DNA of 64,000 nucleotides from NCBI RefSeq assembly GCF_029784165.1, contig NC_073696.1, positions 27,348,358-27,412,357 of the forward strand. The letters are read 5' to 3'. The first letter of the stretch is position 1; each line of letters starts with the position of its first letter. The notes beneath the pieces were generated by a model that saw only the letters and a list, made by a program, of their open reading frames with translations, made no database searches and was not told where the DNA came from. A program made the position numbers and the translations under genes. Of this stretch, positions 45,001 to 58,800 are shown piece by piece. This DNA is from Wyeomyia smithii. Its lineage: Eukaryota; Arthropoda; Insecta; Diptera; Culicidae.

Positions 45001-46062
45001 CACTTTCAGATTTGTTTTTATTCAGTTTTAGTTCAGTTTGAGTAAAATTTTATTTTCGTTTCAGTCCAGTTGCAGTAAACTCAACTTTACTTCAGTTTCA
45101 GTACAGTTTCACTTCAGTTTGAGTTCAGTTTTAGTTCAGTTTAGGTTCAGTTTAGTTTAGTTTCAGGCCAGTTTTAGCTAAGTTACAGGTCAGTGTCACT
45201 TCAGTTTTCAATCAGTTTCAGTTCAATTTAAAATTAGTTTCATTTAAGCTATCGCTGAATTTCAGTTCAATTACAGCTAAGTTCGAGCTCAGTTGCAGTG
45301 AAGTTTCAATTCAGTTTCAGTTTATATTGAGTGGAATTTGAGTCTAGTTTCAGTTCATTTGCAGTTCAATTCCAACTCAGTTTCAGTTCAATTTAAATCC
45401 AGTTTAAGTTCAGTTTCAGTTTGATTTCATTACAGTGTTAATTTGGTTCAAGTTCAGTTATAGTCCATTTTAGTTTATTTCCGGTTCAGTTTAAATTCAG
45501 TTCTAGTTAGTTTCAGTTCCGGTTCAACTCCGTTTTCGTTCAGTTTTAGTTTATTTTTAGTTCAGTTTCAATCTAGTTTCTAGTTGAGCATGAGTTAAGT
45601 TTTTGTTTGATTTCAGTTTCAGATGAGTTTTATTTAAGTTTCAGAGTAGTTTCAATTCTGTTCTAGATAATTTTCATTTCAGTTTACTTTTAGTTAAAAT
45701 TTAGTTGAGTTTCAATTCAATTCTAGTTCCGTATCAGTTCATTTTTAAATCAGTTCAAACTCAACTTTCAGTTTGACCTCAGTCTAAAATTGCATTTTAG
45801 TTTTTTTAGTCCAGTCCAAATCCTATTTCAATTCAGTTCAGTTTCAGTTCATTTTTAGTCCAGTGTAAACTCAGTTTCAATTCGGTTTTATTGCAGCTTC
45901 AGCTAAGTTGTAGTTAGGTTTCAGTTTTGGCAAAGCTTCAGATTAGTTTTATTTTCTTTCTAGTTTAGGTTAAGTTCTGTTAGAGTATAGTTTTAGTTCT
46001 GTATCTGTTAATTTTTTAATGCAATTCCAGATTTTTAGTTCAGTCTGATTTCAGCTGCTGCC
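42055..46062. repeat. Degenerate CAGTTTCAGTT minisatellite, ~4 kb
   Basis: Units of about 11-12 bases (GTTCAGTTTCA and variants) run through the region. A higher order is visible: the phrase GAGTAAAATTTTATTTTAGTTT, or close variants, recurs near 42724, 42967, 43580, 43859 and 45050, usually followed by CAGTTGCAGTTCAA. The array is interrupted at about 43890-44215 by non-array DNA that includes a SINE. It decays towards 45800-46062. Confidence 0.9.
43890..44215 (-). mobile_element. Insertion in the CAGTT array: hAT-end-like word and SINE copy B
   Basis: 44070-44208 is a minus-strand SINE of the same family as 41926-42054: GAGCTCCGTAGCCGCAAGG, GTCCGCTTTGAAGAGCG, a mutated B box (GGTTCTAATCT) and TTATTCTCAGGC. 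Just before it, CAGTGGTTATTAAGTCTGG at 44039 resembles a hAT terminal repeat, but no partner end was found. Confidence 0.6.
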
Positions 46063-46413
46063 GACACGTGTTTTCATTTTGACTGCCGCTCATTAATACA
46101 GAGGATGCTGTCGTTACCCTGAGTAGATGAAAGCTTCTTATACCGTTAGACCTGATGGTATTCCTTTTCCAAAATACATTCGTCCTATTAAAAAATCACT
46201 CTTGAGCCGAAAATATTTTTCAACTCACGAAAAATACTCATATAATTGAGTAAAATACATGGCTTTTCGGTTCTCCTCAAAGAATCACTAGCGTGTAGGA
46301 GAATATCTTTCACTTCAAGAACAACTGCTATGGTGAGCAAATCGAAACATCTTTATTCTGAGAGGTAATAAACTGATGTGAGCTTTCTTACACTAAAGAA
46401 CATTACGCACAAT
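46063..46413. other. Unassigned DNA
   Basis: Contains ACTC/GAGT-type inverted words around 46195-46270 like those at 4640-4840, suggesting a decayed MITE. No gene or RNA is recognised. Confidence 0.4.
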
Positions 46414-46692
46414 AACTACACAACATAGGGGTAAGCGGGGTAAGACCGCCCCCTTAAGCAATTCTGTTTATAGAAAAAAAAGTTGCGGCTGCAATTTCAT
46501 TTTTTCTTTGTTAAGAGGTTCTTCTATTCAATACCCGCATTTAAAAAATAAGAACTGAAATATTTTTGATTATTTTCCAGATTTTTTTTAATTTTTAAAA
46601 TTCATTGAAAATGTGCAGATCTTTTTCATGCGGGGTAAGCCCGCCCACCAGCGGGGTGAGATCGCCCACCATTTTTTGAGGATAAACAATAT

Positions 46693-47679
<987 letters not shown>

Positions 47680-48354
47680 ATTTTGGTTCATTAGAACCAT
47701 TTTCAAACAGGTTTACTTTTTTCAAAAATAAGTCTTGTTAAAAAATATTACTAGAAAAGCTTCAACCAAATCGAAAATGGTCGATTAACATCGAAGTCTT
47801 ATGTGGCTTGAAGTTGCTTTACTGATTCTGTAAATATTCCCTTTGTGGTGTCGAGGCATTTGGGTCTTGAAGTAAAACAACAAGCAGTTGTATACGTGGC
47901 GGTTTTACCCCTTGTATAGTGGGCGACTTTACCCCCAGTGGATCATTTTCATATTTGACCGAAAAAGTAGTCAAAATTACAAGATTACTCACGGCCTTCG
48001 GTATTTCCGAAAGAAGATAGATTCAGGCAAGCGATTAAACGTATTTTCATGAACAAAACAATTGATTTTTAGACTGAAAAACCTTAAGTCCCGTTGCCGC
48101 AAAACAATAGCGCATTGACTGGTTGCCAGCTGAAAGGTTGTTTTCATTTATTTCTGCGACCGTTCGCGCACTATCAAAACAGAAAAACGTGCAAAATGTT
48201 ATGTAATTATACTGTAATAGACACGTTAAAGAAATTTTTCAATTATTTTATAACTTGGTAGTATTTTATAACTTGGTTGGTAGTAGTTATTTTATAACTT
48301 GGTAACTACGGTGGGCGGTCTTACCCCGCAGGGCGGTCTTACCCTGTTTACCCC

Positions 48355-48569
48355 TACATCTCCCAGCTGGTCTCGAGGTACGATGCTGGCCTAACAAGCC
48401 AATCGCCGTATGTTCGAGCCCCGGCTCGGGAGAGACTGTTAGTGTCAGTAGGATCGTAGCGCTAGCCCCGCAATTGTTCTGTACACTTAACAGTCGGCTG
48501 CGAAGTCTGTGTATAGTAAAACAGAAGGTCGAATTCCGATACGGAATGTAGCACCAAGGCTTTGCTTTT
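48355..48569 (+). mobile_element. tRNA-derived SINE, copy 3, split at its 5' end
   Basis: Same family as 14438-14667: CTGGTCTCGAGGTACG, B-box-like TGTTCGAGCCC, CTGTTAGTGTCAGTAGGATCG and a CAAGGCTTTGCTTTT tail. AACTACACAACA follows it (48570-48581) and also stands at 46414-46425, before the GGGGTAAG transposon. These are the two halves of the SINE target duplication, so the transposon landed in the first bases of an existing SINE. Confidence 0.88.
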
Positions 48570-48581
48570 AACTACACAACA

Positions 48582-51079
48582 GAGCTAATCGAGTGAGGGG
48601 ATTTCTAGGTAGGGAAGTTGAACACATTTCGCATCATATTCTTCTACGAGAACTCAAGTTGTCTCTGTTGTATTATTTCAGCAACGCAAACCGCGGTGTA
48701 CTTATGTATATTCTCACTAGAGTGATTCCCCGCTCTTGTTTGGCTCAGCTGTAAAGAGAGCAGTAAGTGTGTTATTTTTTCTACAAGTGGCAGAAGCACA
48801 ACAGAAATCAAAGGAAAAAACTGTGGTGCAAAAATTGCTACACACAGCGCTCATGCTGAAAAAGTACTCCTTTTAATTATGCTCTTTCCACATATTGAAT
48901 TTTCGTTTGTATTTTATTGCCATACATATCTAACCTCGGAAATATGTTGGATTGCTCAAACAGCAAATAAGCAGATAAAATTATCAATAGCGCAACTCTA
49001 AAAATTCTATGAATTTATTTGAAATTGATTTTCTGATTGATTGATGTTAAAAACTCAGAAATCTGATTAACATCCTTCATGGCAAAATTCTACGTTAAGC
49101 TGTATTAGGGAAAGTCGTAACTTCGAATGAGGCACCATCAGGTGTTTTTGTATGGCAATCAGAAGCTGCTTGTTTTTGAAGCAACTAGAACCAAAGTAAC
49201 AGATTGTCATTAGAAGAATATCAAACAAACTATCGAAACTACAGTCACGAAAAAAAAACTAAACAGACATCAACAAACAACCCGAGGTGCTGTCATATCC
49301 GTAGTTACCGATCCTCAGTTGCATCACAGCGGATGCAGTTGTGGAAGATGCGCCCCAGAATTGCAAGGCACAGCACCGATGCGGTCTTCAATTCTATTCC
49401 GCCGTTGTCCGTCCTCACGCCGCCGCCTTCGGGGTGAGCTAAAGCGGCTATTCCGCCTCGCCACTCTATTCGTACGTTGAAGATATTTTAGTAGATTACA
49501 CCATAAACTCGCCACTAGTGAGCGCGAAGCTTGTGATACCCACTTATGAACAAACTGAGCAAAGAAAAAAAAGTTGAAGGCTTTTCCACATGGCTGCACT
49601 TTTACGTTCGACTGCTGCTGCTGCAGCTGACAGCGGCTATGGAGGAACTATCTTCCGAAGCTCTACGGTTCATATCGTTCAGTTAGTAAACAAAAAAAGT
49701 CTACAGATCCAGTTAGCTTTTGGCGTGTATGTTGTAAATAGCCGTGGAAATTGGTTCTCTCTTGGTTATGCAAAAGACAGCGATAAGCAGTTTCCAAACA
49801 AAAAAGGTAACATTTCGGCGACATTGGCGTTGGCGATAAGCGCAATTTATTGGTTAGGTAGGAAACGCACAAAATCTCGCAAAAACAAAAAAAAACTTTC
49901 CAATCCGCGTACTCACACCACAGCCACACACAACATCAACAAAGCAGCAAAGTAGAATACGTGAAACGATGATGACAACACTCTGGAAAAACGATCACTC
50001 AACCTTATGGGCAATCACACACTTCCACCGGCATCCGGAAGGAAGCAGAGCCGTGGCAATTCAAAATGGCACACTGGCATTCGACTTCCGCTCGACTTTC
50101 CACACAGCAAATTCATATAACAATTCCCTCATATGGCAGGCGAACGGTGTTTTGTTCTATCAGCGCGACGCTCTAGGGGAGACGGGGGGAAGCTGGAGCC
50201 TCGTTCGTTGGCCTATTTCGGCTATGCCATAGCAACGCGACCGACGCAGCGATAGCTTACTGGCGGCAGCTTTGAATACTACCGGAGGCGCCATCTTTTC
50301 GTGTTATGATAAATATTTACAAATTGAGCCCCACCCCATTGCGGTCTGAGGTTTTACAGTGGTTGGCGCTGTGACATTCGCTGCTAGAGTTCGGTGGAGT
50401 AAAACTGTGCCACCGTGTGTTAGGTTGTGGTGTTGAAGCGTAGGAGTTCATTTTACCCAATTCCTACCACTAACTGAGGGCTGTTTTGCAGGCGACAATG
50501 CTTACTGTCTACGTGCATACGCTATATGAATATGAGTATGCAATACACTGCAAAAGGTTTTTTTTTTTGCATGAAGTGCAATTCGGTTCAAGCAATGCCG
50601 AACAATCGTCGGCATCATCTTTATTGCCGCGTGCACACATAACATTGCCGCGCCGACGACACTCAGGACACTTGGGGGAATTTACTTTTGTTTAGCTTTT
50701 CCGTCATACCTACTAACCTAGAATAATTGTTGCCGCCTTACCATAAAACGTATACACACATACACTGCAGGAAGCCAAAGATACGCATAAATCAGGACAC
50801 AATCATAGCGCCGTTTTGTGTATCGAATGAAAAACGACGCACGATAAATATCAATTTGCGTAATGGCGCGAATGCGTACGGCTCTCAATTCCCCATAGAC
50901 GCCACATTGTATACGGTTTCTATCGGAACAATTTCTTTCCTACTCGGTGTGAAAAGTTTTTTGTTCACAAGTAGAAGTTCGAAGAAACTCTAGGGAGAGA
51001 AAAGAATCCTGAACAATAAATAAGTGGGAGGGACGCAACAAAAAATACTTGAAACGCTTTTGAGCATGCTGTAAATCTC
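48582..51079. other. Low-repeat DNA, unassigned
   Basis: No repeat family or domain is recognised. 49300-50300 is GC-balanced with overlapping frames on both strands (49590-49955 plus begins with an alanine run from CTGCTGCTGCAGCTG sequence), none with a motif. It may hold regulatory or untranslated DNA. Confidence 0.4.
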
Positions 51080-52727
51080 TTGAAGTCGCTTGAATTGCTT
51101 GACAATAGTCAAACCAGTCGAACTGGAACAGATTTGAAAAAAAGCTACCGTGCGGCGGCTGATGTTCCGGCCGATTTGATTAATTTGACAACATTTGAAA
51201 TTACCACTGATTTGATAATGGATGCCGCAAAGAAACTTAAGCGATCTTATACTCCGGGGCCCGATGGCATCCCCGCTATAGTTATAAACCGTTGTGCTAA
51301 TGCGCTAGTAAACCCACTTCGCTGCATTTTCAACAAGTCGTTCGAGCAACGGAAACTCCCCGAGATATGGAAACAATCTTTTATGTTCCCAGTTCTAAAA
51401 TCTGGTGATCGTCAAAATGTCAGAAATTATCGAGGCATAACTAGTCTCTCAGCTGGTTCTAAGTTGTTCGAGATTATTGTTAGTAACGTAATGCTCCATT
51501 CCTCTAAGAATTACATCTCTACCGCGCAACATGGTTTCATGCCGAACCGCTCAGTTCATAGTAACTTACTGGAATTTACTTCGATGTGCATTTCACATAT
51601 CGAACAAAAAGCGCAAGTTGATGCCATCTACACTGATTTGAAGGCAGCTTTCGATCGTATTGACCATAACATACTTTTGTGTAAAATGTCACGGCTTGGA
51701 GCTTCGCGTCCACTTGTGGAATGGTTAAGTTCGTATTTATGTGGAAGGATACTGCGTGTGGAACTTCGTTCTTGTGTCTCGTCGCAATTCACTAATAAAT
51801 CGGGAGTTCCGCAAGGTAGCAATATGGGACCTTTGCTTTTCGCTATATTCTTCAACGATGCAATGCTACGGTTAGGTGTTGGCTGTAGGTTGGTATATGC
51901 GGATGATCTAAAGCTATATCTGAAGTAGTTCGTACAATCGACGATTGTCGTCGTTTGCAACATTTGCTGAATATATTCGTCGAGTGGTGCCATAAGAACT
52001 GGCTGATAATTAGTATTGGAAAATGTGAGGTAATGACATTCCACCGCATTTTAAATCCGATCACATTCGAATACCGCATTGATGGACTTGAGCTGAGAAG
52101 AGTTGACCGTGTTTGCGACCTTGGTATTCTGCTCGACGCTAAACTCACTTTCCACCTACATCATGCCAGCTTTATATCAAAAGCGAGTCGACGGCTGGGA
52201 TTCATTGCAAAAACTGGCCGTGACTTCAAAGACCCTCACTGCTTCAAAACCTTATACTGCTCTCTAGTACGCCACTTCTTGAAAATTGTAGCTCGATCTG
52301 GTACCCTCATCAGTTACCTTGGTGTCTACGGATCGAACGTGTTCAGAAGAGATTTGTCCGACTGGCATTACGCGACCTTCCCTGGCGTGATCCGGAAAAT
52401 CTTCCTCCGTATCTTGACCGCTGTCGATTACTTGGCCTCGACACGCTCGAACGTCGTCGCAAAATCCAGCAAGCTGCATCTGTTGCCAAAATATTGAATG
52501 GCGAAATAGATTCGCCAACGCTCTTGTTCCAGCTAAACTTCCGTGCTTCTCAACGTTCCTTACGTTCAACTGGCCTACTACAAACCGCATTCCATCGGAC
52601 GTCGTTTGGATTTAACGAGCCTATAACCGCTGCAATCAGGACCTTCTCAAGCGTAGAAGATTTGTTTGAGTTTGGCGAACCATCCCGCAAGTTTGTGAAT
52701 AAGTTGAAAAATTCGAATATTTTGTAA
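51080..52727 (+). pseudogene. Reverse transcriptase with two frameshifts
   Basis: Frame 1 (51080-51928) has SYTPGPDGIPAIVINR, NYRGITSLSAGSKLFE, QHGFMPNRSVHSNL, the first catalytic aspartate in YTDLKAAFDRIDH (D186), GVPQGSNMGPLLF and YADDLKLY (residues 273-280). A one-base shift near 51926 moves the text to 51955-52270 (QHLLNIFVEWCHKNWL, DLGILLDAKLTF, TLYCSLVR). A second one-base shift near 52267 continues as PLLENCSSIWYPHQLPWCLR and runs to the stop at 52727. Thumb and C-terminal regions are otherwise preserved. With the missing N terminus, the copy is inactive. Confidence 0.85.
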
Positions 52728-52790
52728 ACTTGACACTATTTTTTTATTTATTGAGACTACATATTGTCAGATAAATTATTGAATAAAGTT
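51080..52790 (+). mobile_element. 5'-truncated non-LTR retrotransposon (Jockey/CR1-type)
   Basis: It begins inside the coding region with no endonuclease, carries a reverse transcriptase in three frames, and ends with AATAAA (52782-52787) and an A-rich tail. The 5' border is not exactly fixed. The tail runs directly into the 68-bp satellite. Reverse transcriptase style (YADDLKLY, LxxSLVRPLLE) suggests the Jockey/CR1 group; the exact clade is uncertain. Confidence 0.85.
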
Positions 52791-52814
52791 AAAAAAAAAT
52801 TTAAAATTAAAATT

Positions 52815-55800
52815 AAAGGCCAGAAATGACCAAAAAAGAAAATGATCCCAAATTAAGCTCAGAATCGCTGAAAACTTCTTCTAAGGGCCAGAAATGGCAA
52901 AAAAAGAAAATTACCCCAAATTAAGGTCAGAATCGCCGAAAACGCCTTCTAAAGGCCAGAAAAGGCCAAAAAAGAAAACGATCTCAAATTGAGCTCAGAA
53001 TCGTCGAAAACGCCTTCTAAAGGTCAGAAAAGGTTAAAAAAAGAAATGATCCCAAATTAAGCTCAGAATCGTCGAAAAAGCCTTCTAAAGGCCAGAAAAG
53101 GCAAAAAAATGATACCAAATTAAGCTCAGAATCGTCGAAAACGCCTTCTAAAGGCCAGAAAAGGCCAAAAAAGAAAATGATCCCAAATTAAGCTCAGATC
53201 CGTCGAAAACGCCTTCTAAAGGCCAGAAATGGCCAAAAAAGAAAATGATACCAAATTAAGCTCAGAATCGTCGAAAACGCCTTCTAAAGGCCAGAAATGG
53301 CCAAAAAAGAAAATGATACCAAATTAAGCACAGTATCGTCGAAAACGCCTTCGAAAGGCCAAAAAAGAAAATGATCCCAAATTAAGCTCAGAATCGTTAA
53401 AAACGCCTTCGAAAGGCCAGAAATGCCAAAAAAAGAAAATGATCCCAAATTAAGCTCAGAATCGTCGAAAACGCCTTCTAAAGACCAGAAATGGCCACAA
53501 AAGAAAATGATCCCAAATTAAGCTCAGAATCGTCGAAAACGCCTTCTAAAGGCCAGAAATGGCCAAACAAGAAAATGATCCCAAATTAAGCTCAGAATCG
53601 TCGAAAAAGCCTTCTAAAGGCCAGAAATGGCCAAAAAAGAAAATGATACCAAATTAAGCACAGTATCGTCGAAAACGCCTTCGAAAGGCCAAAAAAGAAA
53701 ATGATCCCAAATTAAGCTCAGAATCGTTAAAAACGCCTTCGAAAGGCCAGAAATGCCAAAAAAAGAAAATGATCCCAAATTAAGCTCAGAATCGTCGAAA
53801 ACGCCTTCTAAAGACCAGAAATGGCCACAAAAGAAAATGATCCCAAATTAAGCTCAGAATCGTCGAAAACGCCTTCTAAAGGCCAGAAATGGCCAAACAA
53901 GAAAATGATCCCAAATTAAGCTCAGAATCGTCGAAAAAGCCTTCTAAAGGCCAGAAATTACCAAAAAAGAAAATGATACCAAATTAAGGTCAGAATCGCC
54001 GAAAACGCCTTCTAAAAGCCAGAAAAGGCCAAAAAAGAAAACGATCTCAAATTGAGCTCAGAATCGTCGAAAACGCCTTCTAAAGGCCAGAAATGGCCGC
54101 AGAAGAAAATGATCCCAAATTAAGCTCAGAATCGTCGAAAACGCCTTCTAAAGGCCAGACCAAAAAAGAAAATGATCCCAAATTAAGCTCAGAATCGTCG
54201 AAAACGAAAATGATCCCAAATTAAGCTCAGAATCGTCGAAAAAGCCTTCTAAAGGCCAGAATTGGCCGCAGAAGAAAATGATCCCAAATTAAGCTCAGAA
54301 TCGTCGAAAACGCCTTCTAAAGGCCAGACCAAAAAAGAAAATGATCCCAAATTGAGCTCAGAATCGTCGAAAAAGCCTTCTAAAGGCCAGAAATGGCCAA
54401 AAAAGAAAATGATACCAAATTAAGCTCAGAATCGTCGAAAACGCCTTCTAAAGACCAGAAAAGGCCAAAAAAGAAAATGATCCCAAATTAAGCTCAGAAT
54501 CGTCGAAAAAGCCTTCTAAAGGCCAGAAATGGCCAAAAAAGAAAATGATACCAAATTAAGCACAGTATCGTCGAAAACGCCTTCGAAAGGCCAGAAAAGG
54601 CCAAAAAAGAAAATGATCCCAAATTAAGCTCAGAATCGTTAAAAACGCCTTCGAAAGGCCAGAAATGCCAAAAAAAGAAAATGATCCCAAATTAAGCTCA
54701 GAATCGTCGAAAACGCCTTCTAAAGACCAGAAATGGCCACAAAAGAAAATGATCCCAAATTAAACTCAGAATCGTCGAAAACGCCTTCTAAAGGCCAGAA
54801 ATGGCCAAAAAAGAAAATGATACCAAATTAAGCTCAGAATCGTCGAAAACGCCTTCTGAAGACCAGAAATGGCCAAAAAAGAAAATGATCCCAAATTAAG
54901 CTCAAAATCGTCGAAAACGCCTTCTAAAGGCCAGAAATGGCCAAAAAAGAAAACGATCCCAAATTGAGCTCAGAATCGTCGAAAACGCCTTCTAAAGGCC
55001 TGAGAAGGCCAAGAAATAAATGATCCCAAATTAAGCTCAGAACAGCTGAAAACACCTTCTAAAAGCCAGAAATGACCAAAAAAGAACATGATCCCAAATT
55101 AAGGTCAGAATCGCCGAAAACGCCTTCTAAAGGCCAGAAATGGCCAAAAAAGAAAATGATACCAAATTGAGCTCAGAATCGTCGAAAACGCCTTCTAAAG
55201 GCCAGAAATGGCCAAAAAAGAATATGATCCCAAATTAAGCTCAGAATCGTCGAAAACGCCTTCTAAAGGCCAGAAATGGCCAAAAAAGAAAACGATCCCA
55301 AATTGAGCTCAGAATCGTCGAAAACGTCTTCTAAAGGCCAGAAATGGCCAAACAAGAAAATGATCCCAAATTAAGCTCAGAATCGTCGAAAACGTCTTCT
55401 AAAGGCCAGAAATGGCCAAACAAGAAAATGATCCCAAATTAAGCTCAGAATCGTCGGAAACGCCTTCTAAAGGCCAGAAATGGTCAAAAAAGAAAATGAT
55501 ACCAAATTAAGCACAGTATCGTCGAAAACGCCTTCGAAAGGCCAGAAAAGGCCAAAAAAGAAAATGATCCCAAATTAAGCTCAGAATCGTTAAAAACGCC
55601 TTCGAAAGGCCAGAAATGCCAAAAAAAGAAAATGATCCCAAATTAAGCTCAGAATCGTCGAAAACGCCTTCTAAAGACCAGAAATGGCCACAAAAGAAAA
55701 TGATCCCAAATTAAGCTCAGAATCGTCGAAAACGCCTTCTGAAGACCAGAAATGGCCAAAAAAGAACATGATCCCAAATTAAGCTCAAAATCGTCGAAAA

Positions 55801-58800
55801 CGCCTTCTAAAGGCCAGAAATGGCCAAAAAAGAAAACGATCCCAAATTGAGCTCAGAATCGTCGAAAACGCCTTCTAAAGGCCTGAGAAGGCCAAGAAAT
55901 AAATGATCCCAAATTAAGCTCAGAACAGCTGAAAACACCTTCTAAAAGCCAGAAATGACCAAAAAAGAACATGATCCCAAATTAAGGTCAGAATCGCCAA
56001 AAACGCCTTATAAAGGCCAGAAATGGCCAAAAAAGAAAATGATACCAAATTGAGCTCAGAATCGTCGAAAACGCCTTCTAAAGGCCAGAAATGGCCAAAA
56101 AAGAATATGATCCCAAATTAAGCTCAGAATCGTCGAAAACGCCTTCTAAAGGCCAGAAATGGCCAAAAAAGAAAACGATCCCAAATTGAGCTCAGAATCG
56201 TCGAAAACGTCTTCTAAAGGCCAGAAATGGCCAAACAAGAAAATGATCCCAAATTAAGCTCAGAATCGTCGGAAACGCCTCCTAAAGGCCAGAAATGGCC
56301 AAAAAAGAAAATGATCCCAAATTAAGCTCAGAATCGTCGAAAACGCCTTCTAAAGGCCAAAAAAGAAATGATCCCAAATTAAGCTCAGAATTGCTGAAAA
56401 CGTCTTCTAAAGGACGAAAATAACCTAGAAGAAAATGATCCCAAATTAAGCTCAGAATCGCTGAAAACTTCTTCTAAGGGCCAGAAAAGGCCAAAAAAGA
56501 AATGATCCCAAATTAAGCTCAGAATTGCTGAAAACGTCTTCTAAAGGACAGAAATAACCAAAAAAGAAAATGATCCCAAATTAAGCTCAGAATCGCTGAA
56601 AACTTCTTCTAAGGGCCAGAAAAGGCCAAAAAAGAAATGATCCCAAATTAAGCTCAGAATTGCTGAAAACGTCTTCTAAAGGACAGAAATAACCAAAAAA
56701 GAAAATGACCCCAAATTAAGCTCAGAATCGTCGAAAACGCCTTCTAAAGGCCAGAAGTGGCCAAAAAAGAAAATGATCCCAAATTAAGCCCAGAATCGTC
56801 GAAAAGAAATGACCAAAAAAGAAAATGATACCAAATTAAGCTCAGAATCGTCGAAAAAGCCTTCTAAAGGCCAGAAATGGCCAAAAGAGAAAATGACCCC
56901 AAATTAAGGTCAGGATCGCCGAAAACGCCTTCTAAAGGCCAGAAATGGCCAAAAGAGAAAATGATCCCAAATTAAACTCAGAATAGCTGAAAACGTCTTT
57001 TAAAGGCCATAAATAACCAAAAAAGAAAATAATCCCAAATTAAGCTCAGAACCACTGAATACTTCTTCTAAGGGCCAGAAATGGCCAAAAAAGAAAATGA
57101 TCCCAAATTAAGCTCAGAATCGTCGAAAACGTCTTCTAAAGGCCAGAAATGACCAAAAATGAAAATTATTCCAAATTAAGCTCAGAATCGTCGAAAACGC
57201 CTTCTAAAGGCCAAAAAAGAAATGATCCCAAATTAAACTCAGAATAGCTGAAAACGTCTTCTAAAGGCCAGAAATGACCAAAAAAGAAAATGATCCCAAA
57301 TTAAGCTCAGAATCGCTGAATACTTCTTCTAAGGGCCAGAAATGGCCAAAAAAGAAAATGACCCCAAATTAAGCTCAGAATCGCTGAAAACTTCTTCTAA
57401 AGGCCAGAAATAGTCTAAAAAGCAAATGATCCCAAATTAAGGTCAGAATCTCCGAAAACGCCTTCTAAAGCCAGACAAGGCCAAAAAAGAAAACGATCTC
57501 AAATTGAGCTCAGAATCGTCGAAAACGCCTTCTAAAGGCCAGAAATGGCCAAAAGAGAAAATGGTACCAAATTAAGCTCAGAATCGTCGAAAACGCCTTC
57601 TAAAGGCCAGAAAAGGCCAAAAAAGAAAACGATCTCAAATTAAGCTCAGAATCGTCGAAAACGCTTTCTAAAGGCCAGAAAAGACCAAAAAAGAAAATAA
57701 AAGGCCAGAAAAGGCCAAAAAAGAAAACGATCTCAAACTGAGCTCAGAATCGTCGAAAACGCCTTCTAGAGGCCGGAAATGGCCAAAAAAGAAAATGATC
57801 CCAAATTAAGCTCAGAATCACTGAAAACGTCTTCTAAAGGCCAGAAATGGCTAATAAGAAAATGATCCCAAATTGAGTTCAGAATCGCTGAAAACGTCTT
57901 CTAAAGGCCAGAAATGGCCAAAAAAGAAAATGATCCCAAATTAAGCTCAGAATCGTCGAAAAGACCTTTTAAAGGCCAGAAAAGGCCAAAAAAGAAAACG
58001 ATCTCAAACTGAGCTCAGAATCGTCGAAAACGCCTTCTAGAGGCCGGAAATGGCCAAAAAAGAAAATGATCCCAAATTAAGCTCAGAATCACTGAAAACG
58101 TCTTCTAAAGGCCAGAAATGGCTAATAAGAAAATGATCCCAAATTGAGTTCAGAATCGCTGAAAACGTCTTCTAAAGGCCAGAAAAGGCCTAAAAAGAAA
58201 ATGATCCCAAATTAAGCTCAGAATCGCTGAAAAAGTTTTCTTAAGGCCAGAAATGGCCTAAAAAGGGAATGATCCCAAATTAAGCTCAGAATCGCCAGAA
58301 ACGCCTTCTAAAAGCCGGAAAAGGCCAAAAAAGAAAATAATCCCAAAATAAGCTCAAAATCGGCGCAAACGCCTTCTAAAGGCCAGAAAAGGCCAAAAAA
58401 GAAAACGATCTCAAATTGAGCTCAGAATCGTCGAAAACGTCTTCTAAAGGCCAGAAATGGCCAAACAAGAAAATGATCCCAAATTAAGCTCAGAATCGTC
58501 GAAAAGACCTTTTAAAGGCCAGAAAAGGCCAAAAAAGAAAACGATCTCAAATTGAGCTCAGAATCGTCGAAAACGCCTTCTAAAGGCCAAAAAAAAAATG
58601 ATCCCAAATTTAGCTCAGAATCGCTGAAACGTCTTCTAAAGGCCAGAAAAGGCCAAAAAAGAAAATGATCCCAAATTAAGCTCAGAATCGCCAGAAACGC
58701 CTTCTAAAAGCCGGAAAAGGCCAAAAAAGAAAATAATCCCAAAATAAGCTCAAAATCGGCGCAAACGCCTTCTAAAGGCCAGAAAAGGCCAAAAAAGAAA

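Noticed and set aside
49590..49955. 121-codon plus-strand frame starting with an alanine-rich stretch
   Set aside because: The start is a CTG/CAG-rich run and the rest has no recognisable motif; no splice signals support it.
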